From Phycisphaerales bacterium UBA1161 (lineage in GTDB: Bacteria; Planctomycetota; Phycisphaerae; Tepidisphaerales; Tepidisphaeraceae): DNA of 41,532 nucleotides. Within the stretch, counting starts at the first letter, position 1, and every line of letters starts with the position of its first letter. Shown here one piece after another: positions 32,361 to 40,263 of the stretch. Under the pieces are notes generated by a model. The model was not told the DNA's origin, ran no database searches, and saw only the letters and a program-made list of their open reading frames with translations. The DNA is taken from positions 1 through 41,532 of the forward strand of contig DBZL01000065.1 of NCBI GenBank assembly GCA_002311745.1, read 5' to 3'. The position numbers and the translations under genes were made by a program.

Positions 32361-33113
32361 ATGGCAAATGAAAACCCAGAAAAAACGACTTTTTCGTGGT
32401 TAATCGCACTACTGGCTTTTATCGTCATTTCACCCATTTTACTTTATGGGCCTTCAGTCGTCAGTTTCAAAGGCACCACGCGACCCGGTCCACCCGACTG
32501 GCTTATCGAGTTACGTCCATGGCTGGAGTCGGCGTTTTTCCTCAGCAATATATTGCTTTTGCTTGTTGCCGCCTACGGCGCGCAACAGATCATACTTCTC
32601 AAGCGCGATATTGAAACCAAAAATCTACGGGCGTCGAAAGAAATGACCGCTCAATACTGCGGTCTATTCGCGCAGTTTGTTTTGATGAGGCGCAGATTTG
32701 TCCGGGAGTGCGAGGAGGCGGGACTTGAGTTGTACTCTGGCGACGTAGGCGACTTCTCGCTGCAAGGCTTTGATGTCGGAAAGTGGAAGCCAATCGTTGA
32801 AAAGAAAATGAAGCTTGACACCGCCATTGCAGCGTTAAATCAATTGGAACAAATCTCGATGGTTTTCTTAAGTCGGGCCGCAGACGAAGGGGTCGCATTC
32901 AAGACCTTCGGGCGGGCTTTTTGCGCGACCGTTGGAACCCATTACGACATATTTACCATTCGAGGATCGGAGCAGTATTTTCAAAATGTGATAGAGCTGT
33001 ACAAGCTCTGGTCGAGTAGAATAGAGCGCAATAAATTAACCAAAGAGCGCGATGCCATAGAAGAAAGAATTCGCTCGACCCCCAATAAAGAAATACCTCC
33101 AATCGGCCTCTAG
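32361..33113 (+). CDS. Membrane protein of unknown function in inserted DNA
   Basis: This 250-aa protein has two membrane helices (about residues 14-32 and 57-75), a short loop between them and a cytoplasmic helical domain of about 170 residues. The soluble part opens with a likely coiled coil (LLKRDIETKNLRASKEMTAQ), then AQYCGLFAQFVLMRRRFVRE, LNQLEQISMVFLSRAADEGV and a C-terminal charged helix (RIERNKLTKERDAIEERIRS). The layout (TM pair, then a helical domain with a LN-LE-I motif) recalls DUF4760-type proteins, but I am not sure. Codon use is more A/T-rich than the neighbours, suggesting horizontal origin. ATG 32361 is used; TTG 32349 is an alternative, and no strong ribosome binding site is seen for either. 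The function is unknown; accessory or defence roles are conceivable. Confidence 0.65.
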   Translation: MANENPEKTTFSWLIALLAFIVISPILLYGPSVVSFKGTTRPGPPDWLIELRPWLESAFFLSNILLLLVAAYGAQQIILLKRDIETKNLRASKEMTAQYCGLFAQFVLMRRRFVRECEEAGLELYSGDVGDFSLQGFDVGKWKPIVEKKMKLDTAIAALNQLEQISMVFLSRAADEGVAFKTFGRAFCATVGTHYDIFTIRGSEQYFQNVIELYKLWSSRIERNKLTKERDAIEERIRSTPNKEIPPIGL

Positions 33114-33234
33114 CCATGGGGACCTTTGCGCTCTGTCTTTTGGCGATTCCGCTCCCGATTGACGTTCCTTCATGCCAGCATTCTGCGTTGCGGTGTGGAA
33201 ATGGGGCGGAGCAAAGTATACCTACCAATACCGA

Positions 33235-33300
33235 CAGGTCGATGGCGACGGCGGCGCCCAGCCACCAGCTGGCGGCCACGATCTTTCCGCGGTTGGTGTC
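33235..33300 (-). pseudogene. Small internal fragment of the hydrolase gene
   Basis: These 66 bases match 33925-33990 of the intact hydrolase with six differences; they cover the nucleophile region ([12 protein letters not shown] becomes [12 protein letters not shown]). The catalytic serine codon falls in a changed position. The fragment ends at the junction with the duplicated OYE piece. Confidence 0.8.
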
Positions 33301-33585
33301 CACGTGGCCCAGGCGGTGCTGCGCCGGGGATGGACGGATTGCGTGGGGATCGGGCGGATGATCCTGGCCTACTGGGACCTGCCGGCCGACGCGCTGGCCG
33401 GCCGGCCGGTGCAGAGCAAGTTCCTGTGCCGCACGTTCAGCGACTGCACCACGGCCCCGCGCAACGGCCTGATCAGCGGCTGCTATCCGCTGGATGAGCA
33501 TTACAAGGACGCGCCCGAACACGACGAGCTGAAAAAGAAAAAATCGGAGCTGCGCCAAGCCCTGAAGGTCATCCAGCCGAAGTGA
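33301..33585 (+). pseudogene. Duplicated C-terminal fragment of the OYE gene
   Basis: About 94 codons of the OYE C-terminus ([18 protein letters not shown] to the stop) are repeated here, with a few substitutions such as PAHDE to PEHDE. There is no N-terminal FMN domain or own start, so this is a non-functional remnant, although an open frame runs into it from upstream. Confidence 0.88.
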
Positions 33586-33902
33586 AGCTCAAAGCTGATC
33601 CACGAACTGCTTGAATTGCTGCATCAAGCGGGCGCCGCCGATGGCGAAGAGATCGTTGTGTCCGGCATCGTCCACGCGGATGCGAAAGACACGGGTGGTT
33701 GCGGCTTGGGCCAGGCGGTCGGACATTCGAGCGGGGATCAATTCATCTCGTCCGCCGTGCACGAGCATGATCGGACAGGAAACTTTGGCGATCTTGGTAA
33801 GGCTGTCGAATTGGCCGCGAAGCAGGAGGGAGACCGGGAGCCAGGGGACGATGCGGCGGGCCAGGGCGGCGGAGCTGGTGAAGGCGCTGAAGGCGGCCAG
33901 GC
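33301..33902. repeat. 602-base direct repeat, copy B
   Basis: Second copy of 31626-32227. The intact hydrolase gene begins within it and extends beyond, so this copy keeps the original gene junction on its right. Confidence 0.92.
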
Positions 33903-34422
33903 CGGCGACACGGCGGCGGCTGGCCAGGTCGATGGCGACGGCGGCGCCCAGCGACCAGCCGGCGGCCACGATCTTGCCGCGGTCGATATCCGCGCGGCCC
34001 AGGACGTGCTCGTAGAGCGCATCGGCGGCGGCGTAACATCCCGCTTCGCTGGGGCGGCCGTCGCTCATGCCGTAGCCTGGGTAATCGCCAATGACGACGT
34101 TGAAGCCCAGTGGGCGCAGCTCGTCCAGGAGATCGCCGCAGTGGGCCAGGCACATGGCATTGCCGTAAAAAAACAGGACGGTGGGGCGGTCCTGGCCCCG
34201 AGGCGCAGGACCGCCGGGGTCCTGCCCCATGGCCAGCAGGGCCGCGATCTTCGTCCCGTCGCGGGCGGTTAATGGCAGGAGCTCTTGGCCGGGTGCGGGA
34301 TGAACCATCGCTTCGCGGCGGCCTTGGGTCGCGCTGCCGGGAAAGATGATGCTGGCCAGAGGCGAAAACATACGTGTTGTCCGGCGGGCGATTGTACCCG
34401 TCCGCTTGACGCCGCCGGGCAT
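33589..34422 (-). CDS. Alpha/beta hydrolase
   Basis: This protein of up to 277 aa has the fold order FFYGNAMCLAHCGD (oxyanion region), GDYPGYGMSDGRPSE, the nucleophile elbow GWSLGAA, the acid in LVHGGRDELIP and the base in DDAGHNDLF. This is the BEM46/YfhR-type serine hydrolase layout. The substrate is unknown; an ester or acyl peptide is likely. ATG 34371 would remove 17 N-terminal residues and start at MFSPLASIIFPG, a hydrophobic segment that may anchor the protein. It is divergent from lnt, with 21 bases between the open frames, so a shorter start is likely. Its 3' end was duplicated with the OYE tail. Confidence 0.85.
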   Translation of the reverse strand: MPGGVKRTGTIARRTTRMFSPLASIIFPGSATQGRREAMVHPAPGQELLPLTARDGTKIAALLAMGQDPGGPAPRGQDRPTVLFFYGNAMCLAHCGDLLDELRPLGFNVVIGDYPGYGMSDGRPSEAGCYAAADALYEHVLGRADIDRGKIVAAGWSLGAAVAIDLASRRRVAGLAAFSAFTSSAALARRIVPWLPVSLLLRGQFDSLTKIAKVSCPIMLVHGGRDELIPARMSDRLAQAATTRVFRIRVDDAGHNDLFAIGGARLMQQFKQFVDQL

Positions 34423-34443
34423 TGCTTCGACGATTAGGGTCGA

Positions 34444-36102
34444 ATGGCTCGACCGGGCAGTTCACTGATTCGCCGTTTATCGCTTCCGCTGAGCAGCGCC
34501 GTGTTGTTGACGTTGGCGTTCGCGCCCGTGAGCCAGTATTACCTGGCGTGGATCGGGTTGGCTCCGTGGCTGTTGTTCCTGGCCGAAGCGCCGTCGCAAA
34601 GGTCGGCGTTTAAGTTTAGCTGGGTGGGGGGGACGGCGTTTTTTGTGATGAACATGTGGTGGATGGCCCACATCAGCGTGCCGGGCATGGTGGCGTTGTT
34701 GATTTACTGTGGTTTGTACTGGGGGTTGGCCGGGCTGGTCATTCGCGGGGCGGCTCTGGTGGATCGGGGCATCGGCGGGGTCTTCGGCGTGGCGGCGGTC
34801 TGGACGGCCTTTGAATGGATACGCGGGCATTTGTTCACGGGTCTGCCGTGGTTGTATCTGGGCTACACGCAGACGCCGGTGCTGAACATGTGCCAAGTGG
34901 CGGACGTGGGGGGCGTTTACGCGGTGACGTTCTGGCTGGCGGCGGCGAACGCGCTGGCCGCGCTGCTGTGGCTGCATCGCGACGACGACGCGCCGCTCAA
35001 GCGCCCGATCATCAGCGTCGCCGTGCTGCTGGCCCTCTGCGGCGGCTACGGCTGGTATCGGATGCGGCAAACACCGGCCATGCTCAGCGAGGGGCCGCTG
35101 CTGGCGGTGATTCAGTCCAACTATCCGCAATCCAATAGCGGCGCAAAGGGCGCATCGCTGAGCGATCGGCTCAGCTTCCACGTGGGGGAGACCCTGGCGG
35201 CCCTGGCCAAAAATCCCGGGCAGATCGATCTGGTGGCCTGGTCGGAGACGATGATGGCCCCGCTGAACGCCCAGGCCCGCGCCGAGGACGAAGATTTGCA
35301 GCGACTGCACCAGCTTCTGAGCCAACTGGCGAGCAAGAATCACGTGGCGTTGCTCACGGGCGCGGAGTACGCAGGGGACTGGAAGTCCCAGGAGCGCGAG
35401 GGCCAGCTTGTGCTGATGCCGATGGACTGCCGCAACAGCGCGTATTTGTTCGACCGCGACGGCCGCATGGACGATTCGCCGGGGCATCGCTACGACAAGA
35501 TTCACCTGGTTCCCTTCGGGGAGTTCATCCCGTTCAAGCGGACGCTGCCGTTTTTGTACCGGCTTTTTGTGGCGCTGGGGCCGAGGTACTACTCGGATTA
35601 CGAACTGCAGGCCGGGCCGCGCGATGCGATGACCGTCTTTGAGCTGAAGGGCGGGGATCGGGTTTGGCGATTCGTGACGCCGATTTGTTTTGAGGACATC
35701 GACGCCAATCTGTGCGCGGCGATGTTTCGGCCGGCCCCGGGCGGCCCGGGCGGCAAGCGGGCGGATTTTCTGGTGAATCTGACCAACGACGGCTGGTTCA
35801 TGGCCAATGAAAACAGGCAGCACGCACAAGCGGCGATTTTCCGCTGCATCGAGAACCGGGTGCCGGCGGCACGCAGCGTCAACACGGGGGTGAGCGGGCT
35901 CATCGACTCAACAGGGCAACCGCTTCGGCTTCTGGCTCCGCGCACGCCGGGCTGGACGGTGGGGAAGCTCATGCTCGACAGCCGCGTGACTTTCTACACC
36001 CGCTGGGGCGACGGGTTTGCCCTGGGATGCGTGGCGGCGGCGGCGGGGATCGCGCTGATGGGGTGGATGCGGCGCCAAACCACTGCGGAAAGACCGTCAT
36101 GA
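34444..36102 (+). CDS. lnt: Apolipoprotein N-acyltransferase
   Basis: This 552-aa inner-membrane enzyme adds the third acyl chain to lipoproteins. About six N-terminal spans are followed by a nitrilase-like periplasmic domain with the triad E268 (VAWSETMM), K352 (YDKIHLVPFGEF) and C415 (PICFEDI). NLTNDGWF and RCIENRVPAARSVNTGVSG are the other family blocks, and a last helix closes the protein. The many lipobox proteins in this window (3417, 4067, 24403, 36099) are its likely substrates. The gene overlaps the next lipoprotein by ATGA, so enzyme and lipoprotein are coupled. Confidence 0.95.
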   Translation: MARPGSSLIRRLSLPLSSAVLLTLAFAPVSQYYLAWIGLAPWLLFLAEAPSQRSAFKFSWVGGTAFFVMNMWWMAHISVPGMVALLIYCGLYWGLAGLVIRGAALVDRGIGGVFGVAAVWTAFEWIRGHLFTGLPWLYLGYTQTPVLNMCQVADVGGVYAVTFWLAAANALAALLWLHRDDDAPLKRPIISVAVLLALCGGYGWYRMRQTPAMLSEGPLLAVIQSNYPQSNSGAKGASLSDRLSFHVGETLAALAKNPGQIDLVAWSETMMAPLNAQARAEDEDLQRLHQLLSQLASKNHVALLTGAEYAGDWKSQEREGQLVLMPMDCRNSAYLFDRDGRMDDSPGHRYDKIHLVPFGEFIPFKRTLPFLYRLFVALGPRYYSDYELQAGPRDAMTVFELKGGDRVWRFVTPICFEDIDANLCAAMFRPAPGGPGGKRADFLVNLTNDGWFMANENRQHAQAAIFRCIENRVPAARSVNTGVSGLIDSTGQPLRLLAPRTPGWTVGKLMLDSRVTFYTRWGDGFALGCVAAAAGIALMGWMRRQTTAERPS

Positions 36103-37094
36103 GGCGCTTATGGCCGTTGCTGGCGCTGGTTTTTTTCTTCATGGGATGCGGGCCGCATCGGCCCTCGCAACGGGGGATGGAAATGCCGCCTCCGCCGCGG
36201 ATGCCCGATGCGCCCCGGCTGCACCCGCAATCGCTGGACCCGGCGCTGCGTGATGCCGCGCGCGGCGAGCTTATGGCCGAGAGCGACGCGGCCAGCCCGA
36301 TTGTGCGCAGCCACGCCATCGAGGCGATGTCGGAGGCGGCTGGGGATCTGGCGGCGCACGCGATCCTGAAGGCTCTGAGCGACCCGGAGCCGGTGGTGCG
36401 TTTTGCCGCCGCCATGGCCGCGGGACGGATGCGCCTGAAGGTGGCGTACCAGCCGATGCTGGCGATGGTGCAGGATAAGGACGCGCGGGTGCGCGCGGGC
36501 GTGCGTTTCGCCTTGCATCGCTTGGGGGACACGCGGTTCAGCCACGATCTGGAACGCCTGGCCGTCAACTCGGATTCCAGCGTGCGCGGCGCCACGGCGA
36601 TGGCGCTGGGATTGCTGGGCGAGCCGTCGGCGACGCGCGTGCTGCTGCCGATGATGTCCGATTCCTCGTCGGCGGTGCGCATTCAGGCCGCCGAGGCCCT
36701 GTGGCGACTGGGCAACGAAACGGGCCTGAAGGACCTGGTGGAGTATTCGATCAGCCCCTATCCGGACGATCAGATGATTGCCATCGTCGCCCTGGCCGAA
36801 CCGAGGGATCAGCGCGTCATCTACTACGTCCGCGGAGCGCTGGACAACGATTATCCGGAGGTGTCGCTGGCGGCGGCGCGGGCGATGGGAATGCTGGATT
36901 CGGACGAGGGGTGGTACGTGGCGGTTCCGCGGACGAGGAGTTCCGATGCGCGGCAGCGCTACTTGGCCGCCCTGGCGCTGGGGGCGATCGGTCGCAGCGA
37001 CTTGCAGGGGATTTTGGCGCCGCTGCTGAAAGATCCCGAGCCGTCGGTGCGCATCGCCGCGGCGACGGCGGTGCTGCAGCTTCACGGGCCGTAG
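36099..37094 (+). CDS. HEAT-repeat lipoprotein
   Basis: This is a 331-aa protein. A signal ends in FFFMGC, so the cysteine near residue 16 is lipidated. After a Pro-rich stretch (MEMPPPPRMPDAPRLHPQ), the rest consists of HEAT/PBS-type helical repeats of about 30 residues. Typical lines are SPIVRSHAIEAMSEAAGDLA, PVVRFAAAMAAGRMRLKV and SSVRGATAMALGLLGEPSA. This is a binding scaffold for proteins or peptides at the envelope, not an enzyme. The start at 36099 overlaps the lnt stop (ATGA). Confidence 0.85.
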   Translation: MRRLWPLLALVFFFMGCGPHRPSQRGMEMPPPPRMPDAPRLHPQSLDPALRDAARGELMAESDAASPIVRSHAIEAMSEAAGDLAAHAILKALSDPEPVVRFAAAMAAGRMRLKVAYQPMLAMVQDKDARVRAGVRFALHRLGDTRFSHDLERLAVNSDSSVRGATAMALGLLGEPSATRVLLPMMSDSSSAVRIQAAEALWRLGNETGLKDLVEYSISPYPDDQMIAIVALAEPRDQRVIYYVRGALDNDYPEVSLAAARAMGMLDSDEGWYVAVPRTRSSDARQRYLAALALGAIGRSDLQGILAPLLKDPEPSVRIAAATAVLQLHGP

Positions 37095-37200
37095 GGCTGC
37101 CTCGGGGGTGGAACGCGACGTGCGGACCGGGGCGAGGACGCCCCGGCTCGGTTGGGGGGATCGCGTACGCTTCGACGAGCGGGGGTGCTTTGAGGTTGAG

Positions 37201-37220
37201 CCGGCCGGTCCTCCGGCCGG
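37201..37220 (+). terminator. GC-rich hairpin after the HEAT lipoprotein gene
   Basis: CCGGCCGG, a TCCT loop and CCGGCCGG are followed by TTT, about 106 bases after the stop at 37094. The T-run is short, so this is a weak candidate terminator. Confidence 0.4.
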
Positions 37221-37302
37221 TTTGCTCCCGGCGCGACAACGCCCACCCACAAAAATGCCCGTAAATGCCGCGATATCGGACTTTTCGCAGTTGGGCGCAC
37301 GC

Positions 37303-37333
37303 TTGACAGGACGGGGTGTGCGATTAGGATAAT
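37303..37333 (+). promoter_or_regulatory. Candidate promoter for the coiled-coil protein gene
   Basis: A perfect TTGACA (37303-37308) is followed by TAGGAT (16-base spacing) overlapping GATAAT (19-base spacing, 37328-37333). The start at 37522 would have a leader of about 180 bases. The rest of 37095-37521 shows no gene. Confidence 0.5.
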
Positions 37334-37521
37334 CCAAGAATCTGCGGGCGCGGTGTATCGTCGTCGGGCCGGCGACTGCGGAGGCGTCAGCAACCACTGC
37401 GGGTTGTCACGGTCAGCATCAGGATGGCGTCCCGCGATTACCCAAGCGAAACAGCCATGGCAATTTCGGCTCTGCCGGCCTTGCGGCCCCAGCGAATCTT
37501 GCCTCGTCGAAGGAGCAGCCT

Positions 37522-38412
37522 TTGAGTCCCCTCACCAAACTGTTCGTGGTTTTGTTGGTTTTGACGTCGATGTTGACCACTGCCGGGTTCATCGTATTCG
37601 TCAACGGCGTTCGGCCGCTGCAGCCTCAACTGGATGCCGCCAACGTCGCGTTAGCCGATGCCCGCTCCAAGGCCAACACCGATCTGGCGGCCATACAGCT
37701 TGCCCAGGAACAGTTTCGCCAGGAAATCGCCGCCCACCATAGCGATCGCGCCAATGACGCGGGGAACTTGGCCAAGGTCCAGGGGCAGGTCAATGACGCC
37801 AAGAGTCAAATGGCCCAGCTCGAGGCGGAAAAGACCAACCTACAGGCCGCGGTCAACACGCTCAACAGCAACTTGTCTCTGATCACGGCGACGGTCAACA
37901 AGCTGCAGGAACAGGTGACGGCCCTGCGCAGCGCCAACGACACGCTGGTGCGGCGCTCCGAAGACGACGGCCGGCGGCTGAGCGATCTGAGCAGCCAGAC
38001 GGAAACCATGGGCGCGGCCCTGAGCCAGACCAAGGAACAATTGCAGGCGGAATTGGAGAAGAACCAGAAGCTGGGGGGCTGGATCAAGGACCACGCGGGT
38101 AATCCGGATGAGATCGCCGCCGGCGGAGCCGCCGGCGCCGCGGGCGGCGCCCCGGCCATCAGCGGGCACGTGGTCGAAAAGAACACCTTCAACGGCAACA
38201 CCTACGTGACCATCTCGGTGGGCAGCGCCGACGGCGTGGCCAAGGGGATGCAGTTCTACGTCCTGGACCGCCCGAGCGGGCAGTTCCTGGGGATCATCAC
38301 CATCGATTCGGTGGACAGCAACAACTCCATCGGCCGGCTTGAAGGCGAGCCGGCCAAGGTGGCCCAGGTTCGCGCGGGAAACGACGTCAAGACCCAGCTT
38401 CGCGGATCGTGA
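37522..38412 (+). CDS. Membrane-anchored coiled-coil protein
   Basis: This 296-aa protein has one N-terminal helix (about 6-28; LFVVLLVLTSMLTTAGFIVF), then a long coiled coil (about 32-195) with regular heptads such as AKSQMAQLEAEKTNLQAAV. An Ala/Gly linker (about 199-210) leads to a compact beta domain (about 213-296) with VSVGSADGVAKGMQFYVLD and SGQFLGIITIDSVDSNNS. That order resembles MreC-like or periplasmic spacer proteins, without clear homology. The translation start is TTG 37522, with AAGGAG six bases upstream. It is probably co-transcribed with the 54-aa membrane protein that begins 34 bases after its stop. Confidence 0.75.
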   Translation: MSPLTKLFVVLLVLTSMLTTAGFIVFVNGVRPLQPQLDAANVALADARSKANTDLAAIQLAQEQFRQEIAAHHSDRANDAGNLAKVQGQVNDAKSQMAQLEAEKTNLQAAVNTLNSNLSLITATVNKLQEQVTALRSANDTLVRRSEDDGRRLSDLSSQTETMGAALSQTKEQLQAELEKNQKLGGWIKDHAGNPDEIAAGGAAGAAGGAPAISGHVVEKNTFNGNTYVTISVGSADGVAKGMQFYVLDRPSGQFLGIITIDSVDSNNSIGRLEGEPAKVAQVRAGNDVKTQLRGS

Positions 38413-38445
38413 GGCGGGATTTTAGCGTAAGGATCGGAGTCTATC

Positions 38446-38610
38446 ATGAGCCGCATTGCCACGGGTGACCAGGTTGTCGTCAAGCCGAGCGACAACGTGT
38501 ATACGGCGTTGCTGGTGGTGGCCACGCTGGTCAACGTGCTGGGTTTTGTGGTGATCCTGACGCGTTTCGCGGCGGTTTTCGGGGAGAAGGCCAGCCTGTT
38601 CCACAAATAA
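38446..38610 (+). CDS. Small membrane protein (54 aa)
   Basis: This short open frame of 54 codons plus a stop encodes a polar N-terminus (MSRIATGDQVVVKPSDN), one membrane helix of about 24 residues (YTALLVVATLVNVLGFVVIL) and a basic/polar tail (FGEKASLFHK). GGAG lies eight bases upstream of the ATG. It sits between the coiled-coil protein (34-base gap) and the acetyltransferase (30-base gap) on the same strand and fills the space well, which argues for a real gene. Probably a partner of the coiled-coil protein in the membrane; the function is unknown. Confidence 0.65.
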   Translation: MSRIATGDQVVVKPSDNVYTALLVVATLVNVLGFVVILTRFAAVFGEKASLFHK

Positions 38611-38640
38611 CCCTTCGCGTAGCGCGGGGGAACAAGCCGC

Positions 38641-39273
38641 ATGCCTCTGCGCCTGCAAGCTCGATTGCCGTTTTGGTCAAGCGCACGGTCGTTCGCCTTT
38701 GCGGATCTGGGCCCGCTGGTGGACGGCGAGTTGGAGTTGATCGCTCCATCGCAGCAGTGGATCGAGGCGATCCTGGCGGCCTGCCGCGACCGGCTGACCC
38801 TGGAGCAAAGCCCGGCCATGGCGCAGACGACCCGCCGGCAACTGCTGGAATTCCTGTCGGCGTGTCCCGAGGGCCGCCAAAACGCCGACCCCGCGTGCGG
38901 GCTGCTTCCCTGTTACCATTTTTGGATGCGCCTGGCGGATCGGCCGGATTTTCCCATCGCCGGCGGCATCTCGCTGCGCATCGGCAACACGTACGACACG
39001 GTGATGTACTACGGCCACGTCGGCTATCACGTGTATCCACCGTCCCGCGGCCATCATTACGCCCTGCGCTCCTGCCGCTTGCTGTTGCCCCTGGCGCTTC
39101 GGCACGGGATCAACCCCCTGTGGATCACCTGCAATCCCGACAATCACGCCTCGCGCCGCACCTGCGATCACCTGGGCGCCAAGCTGGTGGAAATCGTCCC
39201 CGTGCCCCTGGAGCACCCCCTGTACCTGCGCGGAGACAAGGAAAAGTGCCGCTACCGTCTGGATGTGGTCTGA
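38641..39273 (+). CDS. GNAT-like acetyltransferase
   Basis: This 210-aa protein has a GNAT-type second half: GGISLRIGNTYDTVMYYGHV (strand pair), then YHVYPPSRGHHYALRSCRLL (about 137-156; the R-x-x-G-x-x-like acetyl-CoA loop) and ITCNPDNHASRRTCDHLGAK (about 161-180; the N/D-x-x-S-x-R-x-x-x-x-x-G segment near the C-terminus). The first 90 residues are less conserved and include a helical region. An amine acetyltransferase is likely; the substrate is unknown. It follows the 54-aa protein closely and may share its transcript. Confidence 0.75.
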   Translation: MPLRLQARLPFWSSARSFAFADLGPLVDGELELIAPSQQWIEAILAACRDRLTLEQSPAMAQTTRRQLLEFLSACPEGRQNADPACGLLPCYHFWMRLADRPDFPIAGGISLRIGNTYDTVMYYGHVGYHVYPPSRGHHYALRSCRLLLPLALRHGINPLWITCNPDNHASRRTCDHLGAKLVEIVPVPLEHPLYLRGDKEKCRYRLDVV

Positions 39274-39291
39274 GCGCCACAGCGGGACGCT

Positions 39292-39495
39292 TCAGTCCGC
39301 CGCAATATCGTCCGCGTAGCGCTGCTGGGCTTCCCAGCGGATCAGGTCATCCACGGGAATCTCCAGTTCATCGGCGATATCCTGCGTGTCGAAAAAATCG
39401 CCTTCATCGCCGTCGGAGACGATGTAGAGTCCAGCCGCCAAGTCGAAGCGATACCCGGCATCCTGCAAGAGGCTTTCGATTTCCAGGTCGTTCAT
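39292..39495 (-). CDS. Small acidic protein of unknown function
   Basis: This 67-aa strongly acidic protein (many Asp/Glu, as in VSDGDEGDFFDTQDIADELE) has a predicted helix-loop arrangement. GGGAGG lies five bases before the start at 39495. It converges with the acetyltransferase gene, with an 18-base gap. No family is recognised; its charge suggests a DNA mimic, binding partner or regulator, but that is speculation. Confidence 0.6.
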   Translation of the reverse strand: MNDLEIESLLQDAGYRFDLAAGLYIVSDGDEGDFFDTQDIADELEIPVDDLIRWEAQQRYADDIAAD

Positions 39496-39595
39496 GGCGC
39501 CTCCCGGTCGAAACAACCTCACCGCATGGAGTGAGTATATCAGAAGGTCCCTGAACTAAGGTCGAAATTCGCCAAGCGGGTAGAATAGGCGGGCC

Positions 39596-40258
39596 ATGTC
39601 TCATCGGCAGCTTCAGATTCAAGGTCAGCCCAACGTGTGGCCGCCCAGTTGGCCGATGGGATTGACCATGCTGCGGCTGGTGCTGCTGCCTCTCTTTTTA
39701 TGGCTGATTCTTGCCGGCCAGGGCCGGGCAGCGCCGGGGTACCGCTACAGTGCCATCGGCGTCCTGGGCGTCATGGCGGTGACCGACAAACTCGACGGCT
39801 ACCTGGCCCGGCGGCTGCATCAGACCAGCCATATCGGAGCCCTGCTGGACCCGGTGGCGGACAAACTGCTGATCGCCTGCTCGGTGCTGCTACTCAGTTT
39901 CGACAGCATGGTCCCGGGGGGGTACGCGATTCCCAAGCCGGTGTTTATCGCGGTTTATGGCAAAGACGTGATCGTCGCCATGGGAACGGTGGCCTTGCTT
40001 TATGCCGCCGGGCGGGTGAGCATTGCTCCGCGCCCCTTGGGCAAGCTGAGCACCTTCCTACAATTGGTGATGATCCTGGCGACTCTGCTGTCGCCGGAAA
40101 TGCGGCGATCGCAGTCGGGCGGCGCCCACGCGGCGATAAAAATCCTCTGGTGGCTGGTGGTGGGCGTCGCCGCCGCCTCCTGCGTGGATTACCTGATTGC
40201 CGGCACGCGGCAGTTCGCCGCGCACCGCGCCCAGCGCAACGCCATCCTGGGAAGGTAA
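39596..40258 (+). CDS. pgsA: CDP-alcohol phosphatidyltransferase (PgsA-like)
   Basis: This 220-aa membrane enzyme has the CDP-alcohol phosphatidyltransferase signature D67-G68-xx-A71-R72-x8-G81-xxx-D85-xxx-D89, following an additional acidic D64. About five to six helices span the membrane. It most likely makes phosphatidylglycerol phosphate from CDP-diacylglycerol and glycerol 3-phosphate; other CDP-alcohol acceptors cannot be excluded from sequence. ribBA follows five bases after the stop, so the two are co-transcribed. Confidence 0.85.
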   Translation: MSHRQLQIQGQPNVWPPSWPMGLTMLRLVLLPLFLWLILAGQGRAAPGYRYSAIGVLGVMAVTDKLDGYLARRLHQTSHIGALLDPVADKLLIACSVLLLSFDSMVPGGYAIPKPVFIAVYGKDVIVAMGTVALLYAAGRVSIAPRPLGKLSTFLQLVMILATLLSPEMRRSQSGGAHAAIKILWWLVVGVAAASCVDYLIAGTRQFAAHRAQRNAILGR

Positions 40259-40263
40259 CCGTT

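Larger units (their letters stand above)
32228..33234. other. About 1 kb lower-GC insertion in the duplicated hydrolase
   Basis: This DNA interrupts the duplicated hydrolase copy. Homology stops at a point equivalent to 33902 of the intact gene and resumes at the equivalent of 33925, so 22 bases of target were lost and no target duplication is seen. The segment is visibly richer in A and T than its surroundings. It carries one gene (32361-33113) and a hairpin near its left end. No transposase, integrase or terminal inverted repeat was found. Confidence 0.75.

Noticed and set aside
39496..40263. FMN riboswitch upstream of ribBA
   Set aside because: ribBA starts five bases after pgsA, and no conserved RFN-like helices are visible in the short region upstream of pgsA.
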